Positions 38,451 through 47,542 of a DNA stretch of 64,000 nucleotides are shown here, in pieces; within the stretch, counting starts at the first letter, position 1, and each line of letters starts with the position of its first letter. The position numbers and the translations under genes were made by a program. Under the pieces are notes generated by a model, which made no database searches, was not told the origin of the DNA, and was given only the letters and a program-made list of their open reading frames with translations. Location of the stretch: the NCBI GenBank assembly GCA_037200845.1, contig JBBCGQ010000001.1:1798001-1862000 (forward strand), in the 5' to 3' direction. This stretch comes from Bauldia sp. Its GTDB lineage: Bacteria; Pseudomonadota; Alphaproteobacteria; Rhizobiales; Kaistiaceae.

Positions 38451-39413
38451 ATGGACGAAATTCTGACGCTGCTGGTGCCCTTCTTCGGGGTGATCGCGCT
38501 GGGCTACGGTGCCGGACGCCTGCGCCTGGTCGCGCCCGACGGCGTCGCGGCGCTGGAATTTTTCGTCTTCACGATCGCGCTGCCGGCGCTCTTCTTCGTG
38601 CTGATCGTCGCGACGCCGGCGCCGATCGTTTCGGGCTGGGCATTTGTCGCCACGACGACGTTCGCGACCTACTGCGCCTTCGCCATCGCCTTCTCGGTCG
38701 GCGCGCTCATCAATGGCGGCAACGTGCCCGAGGCGACGGTCGAGGGCCTCGCCGGCTCGTATTCCAACACCGCCTACCTCGCGCCATCGCTGGTCATCGC
38801 CGCCTTCGGCACCGCGGCGGCGGCGCCGGTGGCGCTCATCTATTCGTTCGAGACGACGATGCTGCTGATCGTGACGCCGCTGATGATGGCGCTCGGCGGC
38901 ACCGTGCGCAGCAACCCGCGCAAGCTGACCGAGGAAATCGCGCGGCAGGTCGCGCTGAACCCGGCGATCATCGCGACGCTGCTGGGCTTCGTCGCGCTGG
39001 CTTTCGGGCTGCGCCTGCCGGGGCCGATCGAGGGCGCGCTGTCGTTTGTCGGCAACGCCGCGGCGCCGGGCGCGCTGTTCCTGCTGGGCATCGGATTGTC
39101 GCAGCGCACGTTCGCGCCGCTGGCCATCGAGACGCCGATCGTCGTGGCGGTGAAGCTCGTCGCCCACCCGCTGATCGTCTACCTGCTGCTGTCGTGGGTC
39201 GGCGGCTTCGATCCGGTGTGGGTCAACACCGCGATCCTGATCGCGGCGCTGCCGCCGGCGGCGGGCGTCATCGCCATCGCCGGCCGCTACAAGGTCTACG
39301 CCGACCGCGCCTCGGTCGCGGTGCTGCTGGGCTCGGTCGTGGCGGTCGCGACGCTAACCTTCACGGTGATCCTGCTGATGGGCCGGATGCTGCCCGGCGA
39401 TCCGTTCCGCTAG
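38451..39413 (+). CDS. AEC-family (auxin efflux carrier-like) transporter
   Basis: 320 residues, about ten hydrophobic segments in two inverted halves, starting MDEILTLLVPFFGVIALGYG; NTAYLAPSLVIAAFG and LLGIGLSQR are typical of the AEC superfamily. Substrates in bacteria are often organic acids such as malonate or malate; none can be fixed here. The stop codon shares CTAG with the convergent flavoprotein gene. Confidence 0.88.
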   Translation: MDEILTLLVPFFGVIALGYGAGRLRLVAPDGVAALEFFVFTIALPALFFVLIVATPAPIVSGWAFVATTTFATYCAFAIAFSVGALINGGNVPEATVEGLAGSYSNTAYLAPSLVIAAFGTAAAAPVALIYSFETTMLLIVTPLMMALGGTVRSNPRKLTEEIARQVALNPAIIATLLGFVALAFGLRLPGPIEGALSFVGNAAAPGALFLLGIGLSQRTFAPLAIETPIVVAVKLVAHPLIVYLLLSWVGGFDPVWVNTAILIAALPPAAGVIAIAGRYKVYADRASVAVLLGSVVAVATLTFTVILLMGRMLPGDPFR

Positions 39414-40561
39414 GGGACGGCGACGCCCTGGCGCATGGCGAAGCGGCGGAGCGGCGGCACGCGGTCGATCAGGAACAGGCCGAGGCCGCGGAGTGCCGCC
39501 ACGGGCAGGAAATCGGAGAGCAGCGTGCGGTTCATGGCGTCGACCGCAGCGGTGCGCGTCAACACATCGACTCGGCGGGCGCGATCGTAGGCCTCGAGGT
39601 GCGCGGTGGCGCCGGGGTCGGAGACGGGACCGGCGAGGACCTCGCCCAGCGCGGCGACGTCGCGGTAGCCGAGGTTGAGGCCCTGCGCGCCGATCGGCGG
39701 GAACAGGTGCGCCGCCTCGCCGACCAGCATCACGCGCTTGGCGGCGAAGTTCGTGACGCTCATGCCGGACAGCGGGAACACCTGGCGCCGGCCTTCGACC
39801 GTGACCGCGCCGAGGATGGATGCGGAACGCGTCTCGATCTCGGCGGCGATGGCTTCATCGGGCAATGCGAGGCGCCGCGCCGACTCCGCCGGCGTGTCGA
39901 CCCAGACGAGGCTGGAGCGGTTGCCGGCGAGCGGCACCAGCGTGAACGGGCCGTGCTCGGTGTGGAACTCGGTCGAGGTATCGCGATGGGGCAGGGAGTG
40001 GGCGAGGTTGCAGACCAGCGCCGCCTGCGGGTAGCTCCAGTCTTGCGTCGCGATGCCTGCGGCTTCGCGCAGTTTCGATTTGCGGCCGTCGGCGGCGATG
40101 GCGAGGCGCGCCGCGACCGGGTTGCCGGCCGACGTCGTGATGGTCACGCCGGCGTCCTCGAAGGCGGCGCCCTCGGCCATCGCATCGATGCGCGCCACGC
40201 CGCGCTCGGCGACCGCGCGTTCCAGCGCGGCGACCAGCGCAGCGTTGGCAGTGTTGTAGCCGAAGGCGGGGAGGCCGATCTCGCTCGCCTCGAAGGCGAC
40301 CTCCGGCGCGCGGATCAGGCGCGTGGTGCCGTCGATGATGCGCATGGTGCGCAGCGGCGCGGCGTCCGCGGTGAGGCCGGGCCAGACGCCCAGTCTCTCG
40401 AGCAGTGCGACAGAGCCTGCCATCAGAGCAGACGTGCGGCGGTCGGGCGATGGTGCGGCCGGGGCGATGAGCGCGACGTGGTAGTCGGCGTCGGCGAGCA
40501 GCACGGCGGCGGCCAGGCCCACGGGGCCGGCGCCGACGACGGCGATGGTGGCGGATTTCAT
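39410..40561 (-). CDS. UbiH/Coq6-type FAD-dependent monooxygenase
   Basis: 383 residues. FAD-binding GxGxxG in VVGAGPVGLAAAVLLADA, then the GD-like motif in RVMLVGEAAHLFPPIGAQGLNLGYRDV, diagnostic of the UbiH/UbiF/Coq6 family that hydroxylates the ubiquinone ring. It has the usual length. Which ring carbon it attacks cannot be told from sequence. A repeat element separates it from the upstream YeeE genes. Confidence 0.9.
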   Translation of the reverse strand: MKSATIAVVGAGPVGLAAAVLLADADYHVALIAPAAPSPDRRTSALMAGSVALLERLGVWPGLTADAAPLRTMRIIDGTTRLIRAPEVAFEASEIGLPAFGYNTANAALVAALERAVAERGVARIDAMAEGAAFEDAGVTITTSAGNPVAARLAIAADGRKSKLREAAGIATQDWSYPQAALVCNLAHSLPHRDTSTEFHTEHGPFTLVPLAGNRSSLVWVDTPAESARRLALPDEAIAAEIETRSASILGAVTVEGRRQVFPLSGMSVTNFAAKRVMLVGEAAHLFPPIGAQGLNLGYRDVAALGEVLAGPVSDPGATAHLEAYDRARRVDVLTRTAAVDAMNRTLLSDFLPVAALRGLGLFLIDRVPPLRRFAMRQGVAVP

Positions 40562-40569
40562 GGCACTAG

Positions 40570-40680
40570 ATCACCACAGTCGTGGTCCCGGCGAAAGCCG
40601 GGACCCATTGCGACGGCCGCCCATCCTCGCGGTCGTCGCTGGACCCCGGCTTTCGCCGCCGGGGTGACGAGGCAGAGGAT
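40570..40680. repeat. Intergenic palindromic repeat
   Basis: TGGTCCCGGCgaaaGCCGGGACC at one end and GGACCCCGGCTTTCGCCGCCGGGG at the other form two hairpins that also pair with each other. It fills the gap between the flavoprotein and DUF6691 genes. Confidence 0.6.
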
Positions 40681-40693
40681 GCCGACCAGGCCG

Positions 40694-41173
40694 CTACTGC
40701 GCCGGCGCGCTCGCCACCGTCGGCCGGTCGGTCCATTCCAGTACCTGCCCCGCGACCCACGAGCCGACGAACATCGCGACCACGAACAGCCAGACATCGC
40801 CCGGCACCAGGCCGAGGTCAGCGATGGACGGGCCGGGGCAGAAGCCGGACAGGCCCCAGCCGATGCCGAAGATCGCGGCGCCGGCGACCAGTTGCGTATC
40901 GACCTTGGTGCGCGCCGTCTTGATGAAGGCGGGGGCGGCAAGCGGCTGCTTGAGGCCGAGGATGCGGTCGAGGCGCATGCCGACAAGGCCGACGAGGATG
41001 CCGCCGACCATGACGAAGATGAGGCTCGGGTCCCAGCCGCCGGAAGGGATGGCGGCGAGGTCGAGGAAGTTCCAGATCTTCTGCGGGTCGGTCATGCGCG
41101 CGACCGACAGGCCGACGCCGAACAGGATGCCGCTGATCGCGGCGGTGGCGAGGCCGGTGAGGGTGCGGTTCAT
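40694..41173 (-). CDS. DUF6691 / YeeE-YedE second half, sulfur transporter
   Basis: 159 residues, four hydrophobic segments. LVGMRLDRILGL and GIFGIGWGLSGFCPGPSI-type segment (the Cys-Pro-Gly-Pro motif) are typical of the C-terminal partner of two-gene YeeE/YedE transporters related to the thiosulfate channel TsuA. Its ATG shares a base with the TGA of the partner gene upstream, so both halves are made together. Confidence 0.88.
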   Translation of the reverse strand: MNRTLTGLATAAISGILFGVGLSVARMTDPQKIWNFLDLAAIPSGGWDPSLIFVMVGGILVGLVGMRLDRILGLKQPLAAPAFIKTARTKVDTQLVAGAAIFGIGWGLSGFCPGPSIADLGLVPGDVWLFVVAMFVGSWVAGQVLEWTDRPTVASAPAQ

Positions 41174-41610
41174 CAGACGACGTGCCTCATGATGAAGACG
41201 GTGACGATGGCGGTGGCCATGAAGACGCCGACCGCGACGAACGAGCGGACCGAGAGACGCGACAGCCCGCAAATGCCATGGCCCGAGGTGCAGCCGCGCC
41301 CGACGCGCGTACCTACGCCGACCAGCAGCCCGGTGCCGACCAGCCATATCGGCGTCGCCGAAATCTGCGGCAGCGTCTTCGGCACCTCGGCGAACACGAG
41401 CGGCGCGAACTGGTAGCCCAGATACGCGCCGATCGGCAGCGCGACCAGGAACACGAAGCGCCAGAGCTCGTCGCCGCGGCGGATCGGATAGATGCCGCCG
41501 GCGATGTTGGAGATGCCGGCGGTGCGCCCGTTGAACACCCAGAGCAGCGTCGCGGAGAGCCCGATGAGCAGCCCGCCGATCGTTGCCGAGAGAGGAGCGA
41601 AATTCTGCAT
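41173..41610 (-). CDS. YeeE/YedE first half, sulfur transporter
   Basis: 145 residues, four hydrophobic segments. Carries the conserved cysteines in GRGCTSGHGICGLSRLS, which in TsuA relatives line the thiosulfate path. Together with the DUF6691 gene it forms one split transporter. In other genomes the pair often accompanies BigR and persulfide enzymes; none of these is near. The 168-base gap upstream to pcsA contains no evident palindrome. Confidence 0.88.
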   Translation of the reverse strand: MQNFAPLSATIGGLLIGLSATLLWVFNGRTAGISNIAGGIYPIRRGDELWRFVFLVALPIGAYLGYQFAPLVFAEVPKTLPQISATPIWLVGTGLLVGVGTRVGRGCTSGHGICGLSRLSVRSFVAVGVFMATAIVTVFIMRHVV

Positions 41611-41778
41611 GGCACTGAATCCTTTGGCGTTTTGCCGATAATTAGGGCCCCTGCAACCGTGCGGCAAGGAAAGCCGTGCTGAACTTGGCCGGCCGGGCGC
41701 CAAACCCTTGCCAGCCGCGGTGAGATAAGCGAAAGCAGGGCAGGCCCTCGCAAGAGGCCACGGGGACCAAGGGACCAA

Positions 41779-42468
41779 ATGAAGAACTGGGACGTCTGGG
41801 CGGTGCATTTGCTGACCGCGAGCGGCGCCGCTTTGGCCCTTGCCGCGTCGCTGGCCGCCGCCGACAACCAGTGGCAGCTCGCGTTCTTCTGGCTGGGCAT
41901 CGCGCTCATCGTCGACGGCCTCGACGGGCCGCTGGCGCGCCGCCGCCAGGTGATCGAGCGCGTGCCGTGGTTCGACGGCGCGCTGCTGGATTTCGTCATC
42001 GACTACGCGACCTACGTGCTGGTTCCGGCGATCATCCTGGTGCGCAGCGACCTGCTCTCGCAGCCCTACGGCGTCATGGCCGGCCTGGTCGTCGCCGTCG
42101 TCGGTGCGATGTACTTCGCCGACACGCGCATGAAGACGCCGGATGCCGCCTTCCGCGGCTTCCCGGCGGTGTGGAACGTCGTCGTCTTCCAGTTGATGAT
42201 CTACCAGTGGCCGCAGTGGATCACGCTGCTGATCATCGCGGCCTTCTCGGTGCTCACCTTCACTGGCGTCGAGTTCGTCCACCCCATCCGCGTCAAGCGC
42301 ATGCGCACTCTGACCCTGGCCATGTGCGCCGTGTGGGCGATCCTGGGCCTCGTCTGCCTGTGGACCAATCTCGCGCCGCCGACGTGGCTGGTGGTGGTAT
42401 TCGCCCTGGTCAATGCCTACTTCGCGGTGATCGGGGCGTATTTGCAGTACACACGCCCGGCCCCCTGA
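41779..42468 (+). CDS. pcsA: Phosphatidylcholine synthase
   Basis: 229 residues, about seven membrane segments. Condenses CDP-diacylglycerol with choline. The Pcs variant of the CDP-alcohol transferase motif is intact: DGLDGPLAR, 12 residues, G-x3-D-x3-D (GALLDFVID). Pcs is characteristic of Hyphomicrobiales and a few host-associated bacteria, supporting the taxonomic guess. It starts a run of rightward genes (terC family, MFS) with short gaps. Confidence 0.94.
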   Translation: MKNWDVWAVHLLTASGAALALAASLAAADNQWQLAFFWLGIALIVDGLDGPLARRRQVIERVPWFDGALLDFVIDYATYVLVPAIILVRSDLLSQPYGVMAGLVVAVVGAMYFADTRMKTPDAAFRGFPAVWNVVVFQLMIYQWPQWITLLIIAAFSVLTFTGVEFVHPIRVKRMRTLTLAMCAVWAILGLVCLWTNLAPPTWLVVVFALVNAYFAVIGAYLQYTRPAP

Positions 42469-42480
42469 CGGAGACCGCCC

Positions 42481-43224
42481 GTGGACATCATTGCCTGGAT
42501 CACCGATCCGACAATCCTTGCGAGCCTTGTGACGCTGACGGTGCTGGAGATCGTTCTCGGCATCGACAATATCGTCTTCATCTCGGTCATCGTCGGCAAG
42601 CTGGCGCCCGAGCAGGCCCAGCGCGCCCGCCAGATCGGCCTCGCGCTGGCGCTGGTCTTCCGCATCGCGCTGCTCTCGGTGCTGTTCGTTCTCATCGGCC
42701 TGACGACGCCGCTGTTCGCCCTGTTCGGCCACGGCTTCTCCTTCCGCGACATCATCCTGCTCGCCGGCGGCCTGTTCCTGCTGGTCAAGGCGACGCAGGA
42801 GATCCACAAGGACGTCGAGGCGGCGGGCGAGGAGGAGGCGAACCTCGGCAAGGTCGCCGGCGCCGCGTTTAGCGCGATCATCGCGCAGATCGTCGTCATC
42901 GACGTGGTCTTCTCGATCGACTCGATCGTGACGGCCATCGGCATCGCCGAGCATGTCTCGGTGATGATCGTCGCCGTCATACTCGCGGTCGCCGTGATGT
43001 ACGCCGCCTCGGGCACCATCGCCGCCTTCATCCACCGCCATCCGACGACGCGCATGCTGGCGCTGGCGTTCCTGCTGATGATCGGCTTCTCGCTGGTCGC
43101 CGACGGCCTCGGCTTCCACATCCCCCGCGGCTACCTGTATGCGGCGATGGCGTTCTCGACCGGCGTTGAGGCCCTCAACATCATCGCGCGCCGCAACCGG
43201 ACGAAGAAGAACGGGCAAAGCTAG
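42481..43224 (+). CDS. TerC-family membrane protein
   Basis: 247 residues, seven hydrophobic segments. The two conserved Asp-containing motifs, VLGIDNIVFISV and VVFSIDSIVTAIG, mark the TerC family, thought to export metal ions such as Mn2+. It lacks CBS and CorC domains. GTG 42481 starts 12 bases after pcsA. The link to tellurite resistance is by family name only; the TerB-like protein at 7573 is distant. Confidence 0.9.
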   Translation: MDIIAWITDPTILASLVTLTVLEIVLGIDNIVFISVIVGKLAPEQAQRARQIGLALALVFRIALLSVLFVLIGLTTPLFALFGHGFSFRDIILLAGGLFLLVKATQEIHKDVEAAGEEEANLGKVAGAAFSAIIAQIVVIDVVFSIDSIVTAIGIAEHVSVMIVAVILAVAVMYAASGTIAAFIHRHPTTRMLALAFLLMIGFSLVADGLGFHIPRGYLYAAMAFSTGVEALNIIARRNRTKKNGQS

Positions 43225-43226
43225 GC

Positions 43227-44372
43227 GTGAGCAAACTGTTCACGCCCGCCCGGCTGGTGATGCTGACGTTCTTCATCCAGTCGGCGGAGGTGAACAACTT
43301 CTATCCGCGCATTCCCGATCTGCAGGCGAAACTCGGGATCGGTCCTGCCGACCTGTCGCTGGCGCTGCTCGGCATTCCGATCGGCGGATTTATCGGCACG
43401 CTGCTGGTCGCGCGCCTGATCGAGAAGCTGACGCCGCGCCGCACGATCATGGGCGGGCTCGTCGCGTTCACGCTCTGCCAGTTCCTGCCCGGCTGGGCGT
43501 GGAACGTGCCGAGCCTTGCCGCGGTGCTGTTCCTGATGGGCGGGACGTATGTGGCCATCGACATTGCCACCAACGTCGAGGCGGCGCGCGTCCAGGACGA
43601 CATCGGCCGCCGCATCATGTCGACCTGCCACGGCTTCTGGAGCCTCGGCCAGATACTCGGCATCGTCGCCGGGTTCCAGTTCGCGCAATACGCCATCGAT
43701 ACGCGCTGGCATTTGCTGATCACCGGCATCGTCGCCTTGCCTCTGGGCCTCTGGGTTGCGTGGGCTCTGCCGTCGCTGGACCGGAAGGCGCCGTTGACGC
43801 GCGCGCCGATCGTCAGCCTGCCGTCGAAGGCGATGGTCGGCCTTTGCATCTTCGCTTTTGGCGTGCTGCTCGCGGAACTGACGACGCGCAACTGGGGCGC
43901 GGTCTATCTCCGCGAGGTGATCGGCACGTCGCCCGGTATCGCGACCATCGCCTTCGGCTCGTTCTCCCTGTTCATGGCGATCGGCCGGCTTTCCGGCGAC
44001 GCGCTGACCGATCGCTTCGGCCCGGTCGCGCTCGGCCGTTTCTGTGCGGTGATGGCGGTGCTCGGCGTGCTCGTGCTGCTCGGCGCCAACAATATCTACA
44101 TCGCCACCCTCGGCTTCGCGTCGCTCGGCATCGGCGTGTCGCTGGGCTTCCCGCTGGCGGTGACGGCGGCCGCAGGGCTCGGCGACCGCGCGCCGGCGAC
44201 CAACGTCGCGGCGCTGGCGGTCATCGCCTACATCGGATCGATCGTCGGCCCGCCGCTGGTCGGCTTCGTCGCTGAGGGCGCCGGGCTGCGCGTCGGACTT
44301 GCTGCGATCCTGCCGCTGATGATCCTCAGTGCGCTGTTTGCGGGCTCGCTGAAACGGCGCGCGGCGTCCTGA
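43227..44372 (+). CDS. Major facilitator (YbjJ-like) transporter
   Basis: 381 residues, twelve predicted hydrophobic segments. The N-terminal FFIQSAEVNNFYPRIPDLQ and RLIEKLTPRRTIMGG match YbjJ-type MFS carriers. Substrate unknown. GTG 43227 begins two bases after the TerC stop, so it is probably co-transcribed. The 3' end overlaps the convergent MFS gene by 47 bases. Confidence 0.85.
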   Translation: MSKLFTPARLVMLTFFIQSAEVNNFYPRIPDLQAKLGIGPADLSLALLGIPIGGFIGTLLVARLIEKLTPRRTIMGGLVAFTLCQFLPGWAWNVPSLAAVLFLMGGTYVAIDIATNVEAARVQDDIGRRIMSTCHGFWSLGQILGIVAGFQFAQYAIDTRWHLLITGIVALPLGLWVAWALPSLDRKAPLTRAPIVSLPSKAMVGLCIFAFGVLLAELTTRNWGAVYLREVIGTSPGIATIAFGSFSLFMAIGRLSGDALTDRFGPVALGRFCAVMAVLGVLVLLGANNIYIATLGFASLGIGVSLGFPLAVTAAAGLGDRAPATNVAALAVIAYIGSIVGPPLVGFVAEGAGLRVGLAAILPLMILSALFAGSLKRRAAS

Positions 44373-45522
44373 GGATCAGCGGCAGCGTGCCGAGGTAGAC
44401 GGCGGCCGTGAACAGCCAGACGAGGCCGGGCAGCTTCGCCGACGACAGGAAATAGATCGACGAGAAGACCAGCGGCCCGAAGATCGAGGCGAGGCTGAGC
44501 AGCGAGCCGAGCACGCCCTGCAACTGGCCCTGCCGGTCGGCGCCGACGGTGTTGGTGAGCAGCGACTGCAGCGCCGGCAGACCGATGCCGCCCAGCGCAA
44601 ACAGCGGCAGCAGCACGAACACCATCCAGCCCTGGGCGACGAAGGCGAGGAGCACCAGCCCGGCCGTCTCGCACGCCATGCCGGCCAGCAGCGACAGCCG
44701 CGGGCCGAGCCGCCCGGTGACCGAGCCGGTGAGCAGCGCCTGCGATCCGGCATGGAACACGCCGAAGCCGGCGAGCGACACGCCGATCATGAAGGTGTCC
44801 CAGCCGAAGCGGTCGTGGCCGTAGAGGGCCCAGATCGTGCCGTAGACCTGGCCGATGAAATTGAACAGGAAGTAGAGCGCCATCAGCGGCAGCAGCGCCT
44901 TGATGGTGAACGCCCAGCGCAGCGACGCGAACGGATTGAAGTTCGACAGCGTCACCGGCGTCCGCACGCCCTTGCGCGACTCCGGCAGCACGAACAGCGC
45001 CAGCGCGAAGTTGCCGGCGTTGAGGCACGCCGCGGCGATGAACGGCGCCCGCACCCAGACGTCTCCCAGCGCGCCGCCGATCAGCGGGCCCAGAATGAAG
45101 CCGATGCCGAAGCAGGCGTGCAGATAGCCGAAGCGACGCGCGCGTTCGTCTTCCGGCGTGATGTCGGCGAGGTAGGCCGTGGCGACGGCGAAGTTGGCGC
45201 TGGTCAGCCCGGCGATGGCGCGGCCGACGAACAGGAACCAGAGCGCGGGCGCAAACGCCATGATCAGATAGTCGATCGCAGCGCCGGCGAGCGAGACGAG
45301 CAGCACCGGCCGCCGGCCGTAGCGGTCCGACAGCATTCCGAGCACCGGCGAGAAGACGAACTGCATCAGCGCGTAGATCGCCAGCAGCACGCCGTAGAGC
45401 GTCGCGACCTGCGGCGAGTGGGTGACGTCGGCGATGAGGCTCGGCAGGATCGGGAAGATCAGACCGATGCCGATGGCGTCGATCGTGACGGCGGCGAGGA
45501 TGACAGTGAGGGCGTTGCGCAT
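44326..45522 (-). CDS. TetA-like major facilitator efflux transporter
   Basis: 398 residues. The MFS motif A LGMLSDRYGRRPVLL after segment 2 and GYLHACFGIGFILGPLIGG around segment 5 are typical of the 12-helix drug/H+ antiporters near TetA (TCR/Tet group). No TetR regulator is adjacent, so an antibiotic role is not supported by context. ATG 45522 gives the usual short N-terminus; a longer start at 45579 adds 19 unrelated residues. Confidence 0.87.
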   Translation of the reverse strand: MRNALTVILAAVTIDAIGIGLIFPILPSLIADVTHSPQVATLYGVLLAIYALMQFVFSPVLGMLSDRYGRRPVLLVSLAGAAIDYLIMAFAPALWFLFVGRAIAGLTSANFAVATAYLADITPEDERARRFGYLHACFGIGFILGPLIGGALGDVWVRAPFIAAACLNAGNFALALFVLPESRKGVRTPVTLSNFNPFASLRWAFTIKALLPLMALYFLFNFIGQVYGTIWALYGHDRFGWDTFMIGVSLAGFGVFHAGSQALLTGSVTGRLGPRLSLLAGMACETAGLVLLAFVAQGWMVFVLLPLFALGGIGLPALQSLLTNTVGADRQGQLQGVLGSLLSLASIFGPLVFSSIYFLSSAKLPGLVWLFTAAVYLGTLPLILRTPRAVSASPQTAH

Positions 45523-45593
45523 GGGGGTGTGTGGGTAGCGGCTAGGCGAACCCAATACAACCCGACGCGTCGCGATCATGTCAGGAGAGCGGC

Positions 45594-45715
45594 CCCCTCA
45601 GTCGGCTTCGCCGACAGCTCCCCCGTAAACGGGGGAGCACCGGAGGCGCGGATTGGTCCTCCCCCGCACAGCGGGGGAGGGGGACCATGCGAAGCATGGT
45701 GGAGGGGGCGCCGCC
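45594..45715. repeat. Intergenic palindromic repeat
   Basis: TCGGCTTCGCCGA, CTCCCCCGtaaaCGGGGGAG, CTCCCCCGcacaGCGGGGGAG and ACCATGCgaaGCATGGT hairpins in a row, bounded by GCCCCCTC and GGAGGGGGC. Family related to the element near 17700. No gene is seen in 45523-45790. Confidence 0.65.
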
Positions 45716-45790
45716 ACATCGATTTCGGCCCTCACCACAAAGGCGGAGAGGCGGCACCGGCCGCGAGAGAAATGAAACTGGCTTGGACCG

Positions 45791-47446
45791 CTACGCCGCG
45801 ACCCGCGCCGCCTCGACGGTCTCGACAAACCGGATGTGCGGCGGTGCGATGCCGAAGCGGGCCAGCGTCTTGCGTACCGCGGGCGTCGTCGCGGCGAACA
45901 CTACGGCGATGTTGCGCGCGTTGGCCTTGGCGACGAATGATTCCAGCATTGCGATCGCGGTTGAGTCGATCATCGGCACGGCGCCGAGGTCGAGAATGTA
46001 GGCGCGCGGCGTGTCGCCGATATTGTCGAGCACGGTCGCCAGTTTCTGCGTCGCGCCGAAGAAGAACGGGCCGTTGATGCGATAGACGATGGTGTGCGTG
46101 TCGCCGGCCGGCGCCAGCGCTTCGTCGCGCTCCTCGAGGCGACGCTCCTCGATCTCGACCGCGTTCGCCATGCGGTGCATGAACATCAGCGCGGCGAGCG
46201 CGACCCCGGCTTCGATGGCGACGGTAAGGTCGACCAGCACGGTCAGCACGAACGTCACCAGCAGCACGACGCGGTCGCCCCACGAGGCGCTCACCATGAT
46301 CGTGCGGATGTGCCCGAACTCGCCGATGTTCCAGGCGACGAAGGCGAGGATCGCGGCGAGCGCCGCCAGCGGCACGTAGGACAGCACCGGCGCCGCGGCG
46401 AGCACGACGATGAGCAGGAACACCGCATGCAGGATGCCGGCGATCGGCGACTTGGCGCCGGCGCGGATGTTGGTGGCGGTGCGCGCGATGGCGCCGGTGG
46501 CCGGCAGGCCGGCGAACAGCGACGAGGCGATGTTGGCGACGCCCTGCGCGATCAGCTCGACGTTGGAGCGGTGGCGCCGGCCGGTCATGCCGTCGGCGAC
46601 GACGGCGGAAAGGAGAGACTCGATGCCGGCGAGCAGTGCGATGGTGACGGCGTCGGGCAGCACCTCGCGGATCTTGGCGAGGTCGATGGGCGGCAGCACC
46701 GGCACCGGCAATTCACGCGGGATGCCGCCGAAGGCCGAGCCGATGGTCGGCACGTCGAGGCCGAACACGACGGCGGCGCCGCCGCCGATGATGAGCGCGA
46801 TCAGGAAGCCGGGCCACTTCGGCCGGTAGATGCGGACGGCGATGATGATGGCGAGCGACAGCGCCGCGACGCCGACCGCCGCAAAGTTGGTCTGCGGCAA
46901 CGCGGCGCCGAGCGCCGCGATCTTGGGGATGAAGTCGCCGGGGAGCGCCACCGACAGCCCGAGCAGATCCTTGATCTGCGAAACGAAGATCGACACCGCG
47001 ATGCCGGCGGTGAAGCCGGTGACCACAGGGTAGGGGATGTACTTGATGAAGGTGCCGAGGCGCAGTGCGCCGACGACGACGAGGATGACGCCGGCGATCA
47101 GCGTCGCCAGCAGCAGCCCCTCGTAGCCGTGCCGCGCGATGGTGGCGAAGACCACGACGATGAACGCCGCCGTCGGCCCGCCGACCTGGAAGCGGGAGCC
47201 GCCCAGCGCCGAGATCAGGAAGCCGGCGACGATGGCCGTGACCAGCCCATGCGCCGGCGTCGCACCGGAGGCGATGCCGATAGCCATCGACAGCGGCAGG
47301 GCGACGACGGCGACGGTGAGCCCGGCGATGACGTCGCGGCCGAAATCCGCCGCGCTGTAGCCCTCACGGAAGGTGCTGATCAGCTTCGGCGTGAACAGAT
47401 CGGACGGGGCGACCGGGCGGGGCGCCGGTAGAGTAGGGGAGGACAT
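45791..47446 (-). CDS. SulP-family anion transporter with STAS domain
   Basis: 551 residues. The transmembrane part begins GRDVIAGLTVAVVALPLSMAIG and carries the family segments FLISALGGSRFQVGGPTAAF and IASSLFAGLPATGAIARTATN. A STAS domain closes the protein (PRAYILDLGAVPMIDSTAIAML). Sulfate, bicarbonate or other oxyanions are possible substrates. The start at 47446 (MSSPTLP) avoids a 20-residue basic extension. Confidence 0.9.
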   Translation of the reverse strand: MSSPTLPAPRPVAPSDLFTPKLISTFREGYSAADFGRDVIAGLTVAVVALPLSMAIGIASGATPAHGLVTAIVAGFLISALGGSRFQVGGPTAAFIVVVFATIARHGYEGLLLATLIAGVILVVVGALRLGTFIKYIPYPVVTGFTAGIAVSIFVSQIKDLLGLSVALPGDFIPKIAALGAALPQTNFAAVGVAALSLAIIIAVRIYRPKWPGFLIALIIGGGAAVVFGLDVPTIGSAFGGIPRELPVPVLPPIDLAKIREVLPDAVTIALLAGIESLLSAVVADGMTGRRHRSNVELIAQGVANIASSLFAGLPATGAIARTATNIRAGAKSPIAGILHAVFLLIVVLAAAPVLSYVPLAALAAILAFVAWNIGEFGHIRTIMVSASWGDRVVLLVTFVLTVLVDLTVAIEAGVALAALMFMHRMANAVEIEERRLEERDEALAPAGDTHTIVYRINGPFFFGATQKLATVLDNIGDTPRAYILDLGAVPMIDSTAIAMLESFVAKANARNIAVVFAATTPAVRKTLARFGIAPPHIRFVETVEAARVAA

Positions 47447-47542
47447 GCGGCTTGCAGTCCGGCGAGGGGGAGACGTAGGAATGCGACCCGGCCGCTGATT
47501 TGGCAAGCGCGGCCACGCGTTAGCGGCGAAGAGTCACGGATC

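Noticed and set aside
42481-43224. Tellurite resistance operon made of the TerC-family and TerB-like genes
   Set aside because: The two genes are 34 kb apart, and TerZ, TerA, TerD and TerE are absent.
44326-45522. Tetracycline resistance determinant
   Set aside because: TetA-like fold only; no TetR partner, no mobile element, and the group is mostly uncharacterised transporters.
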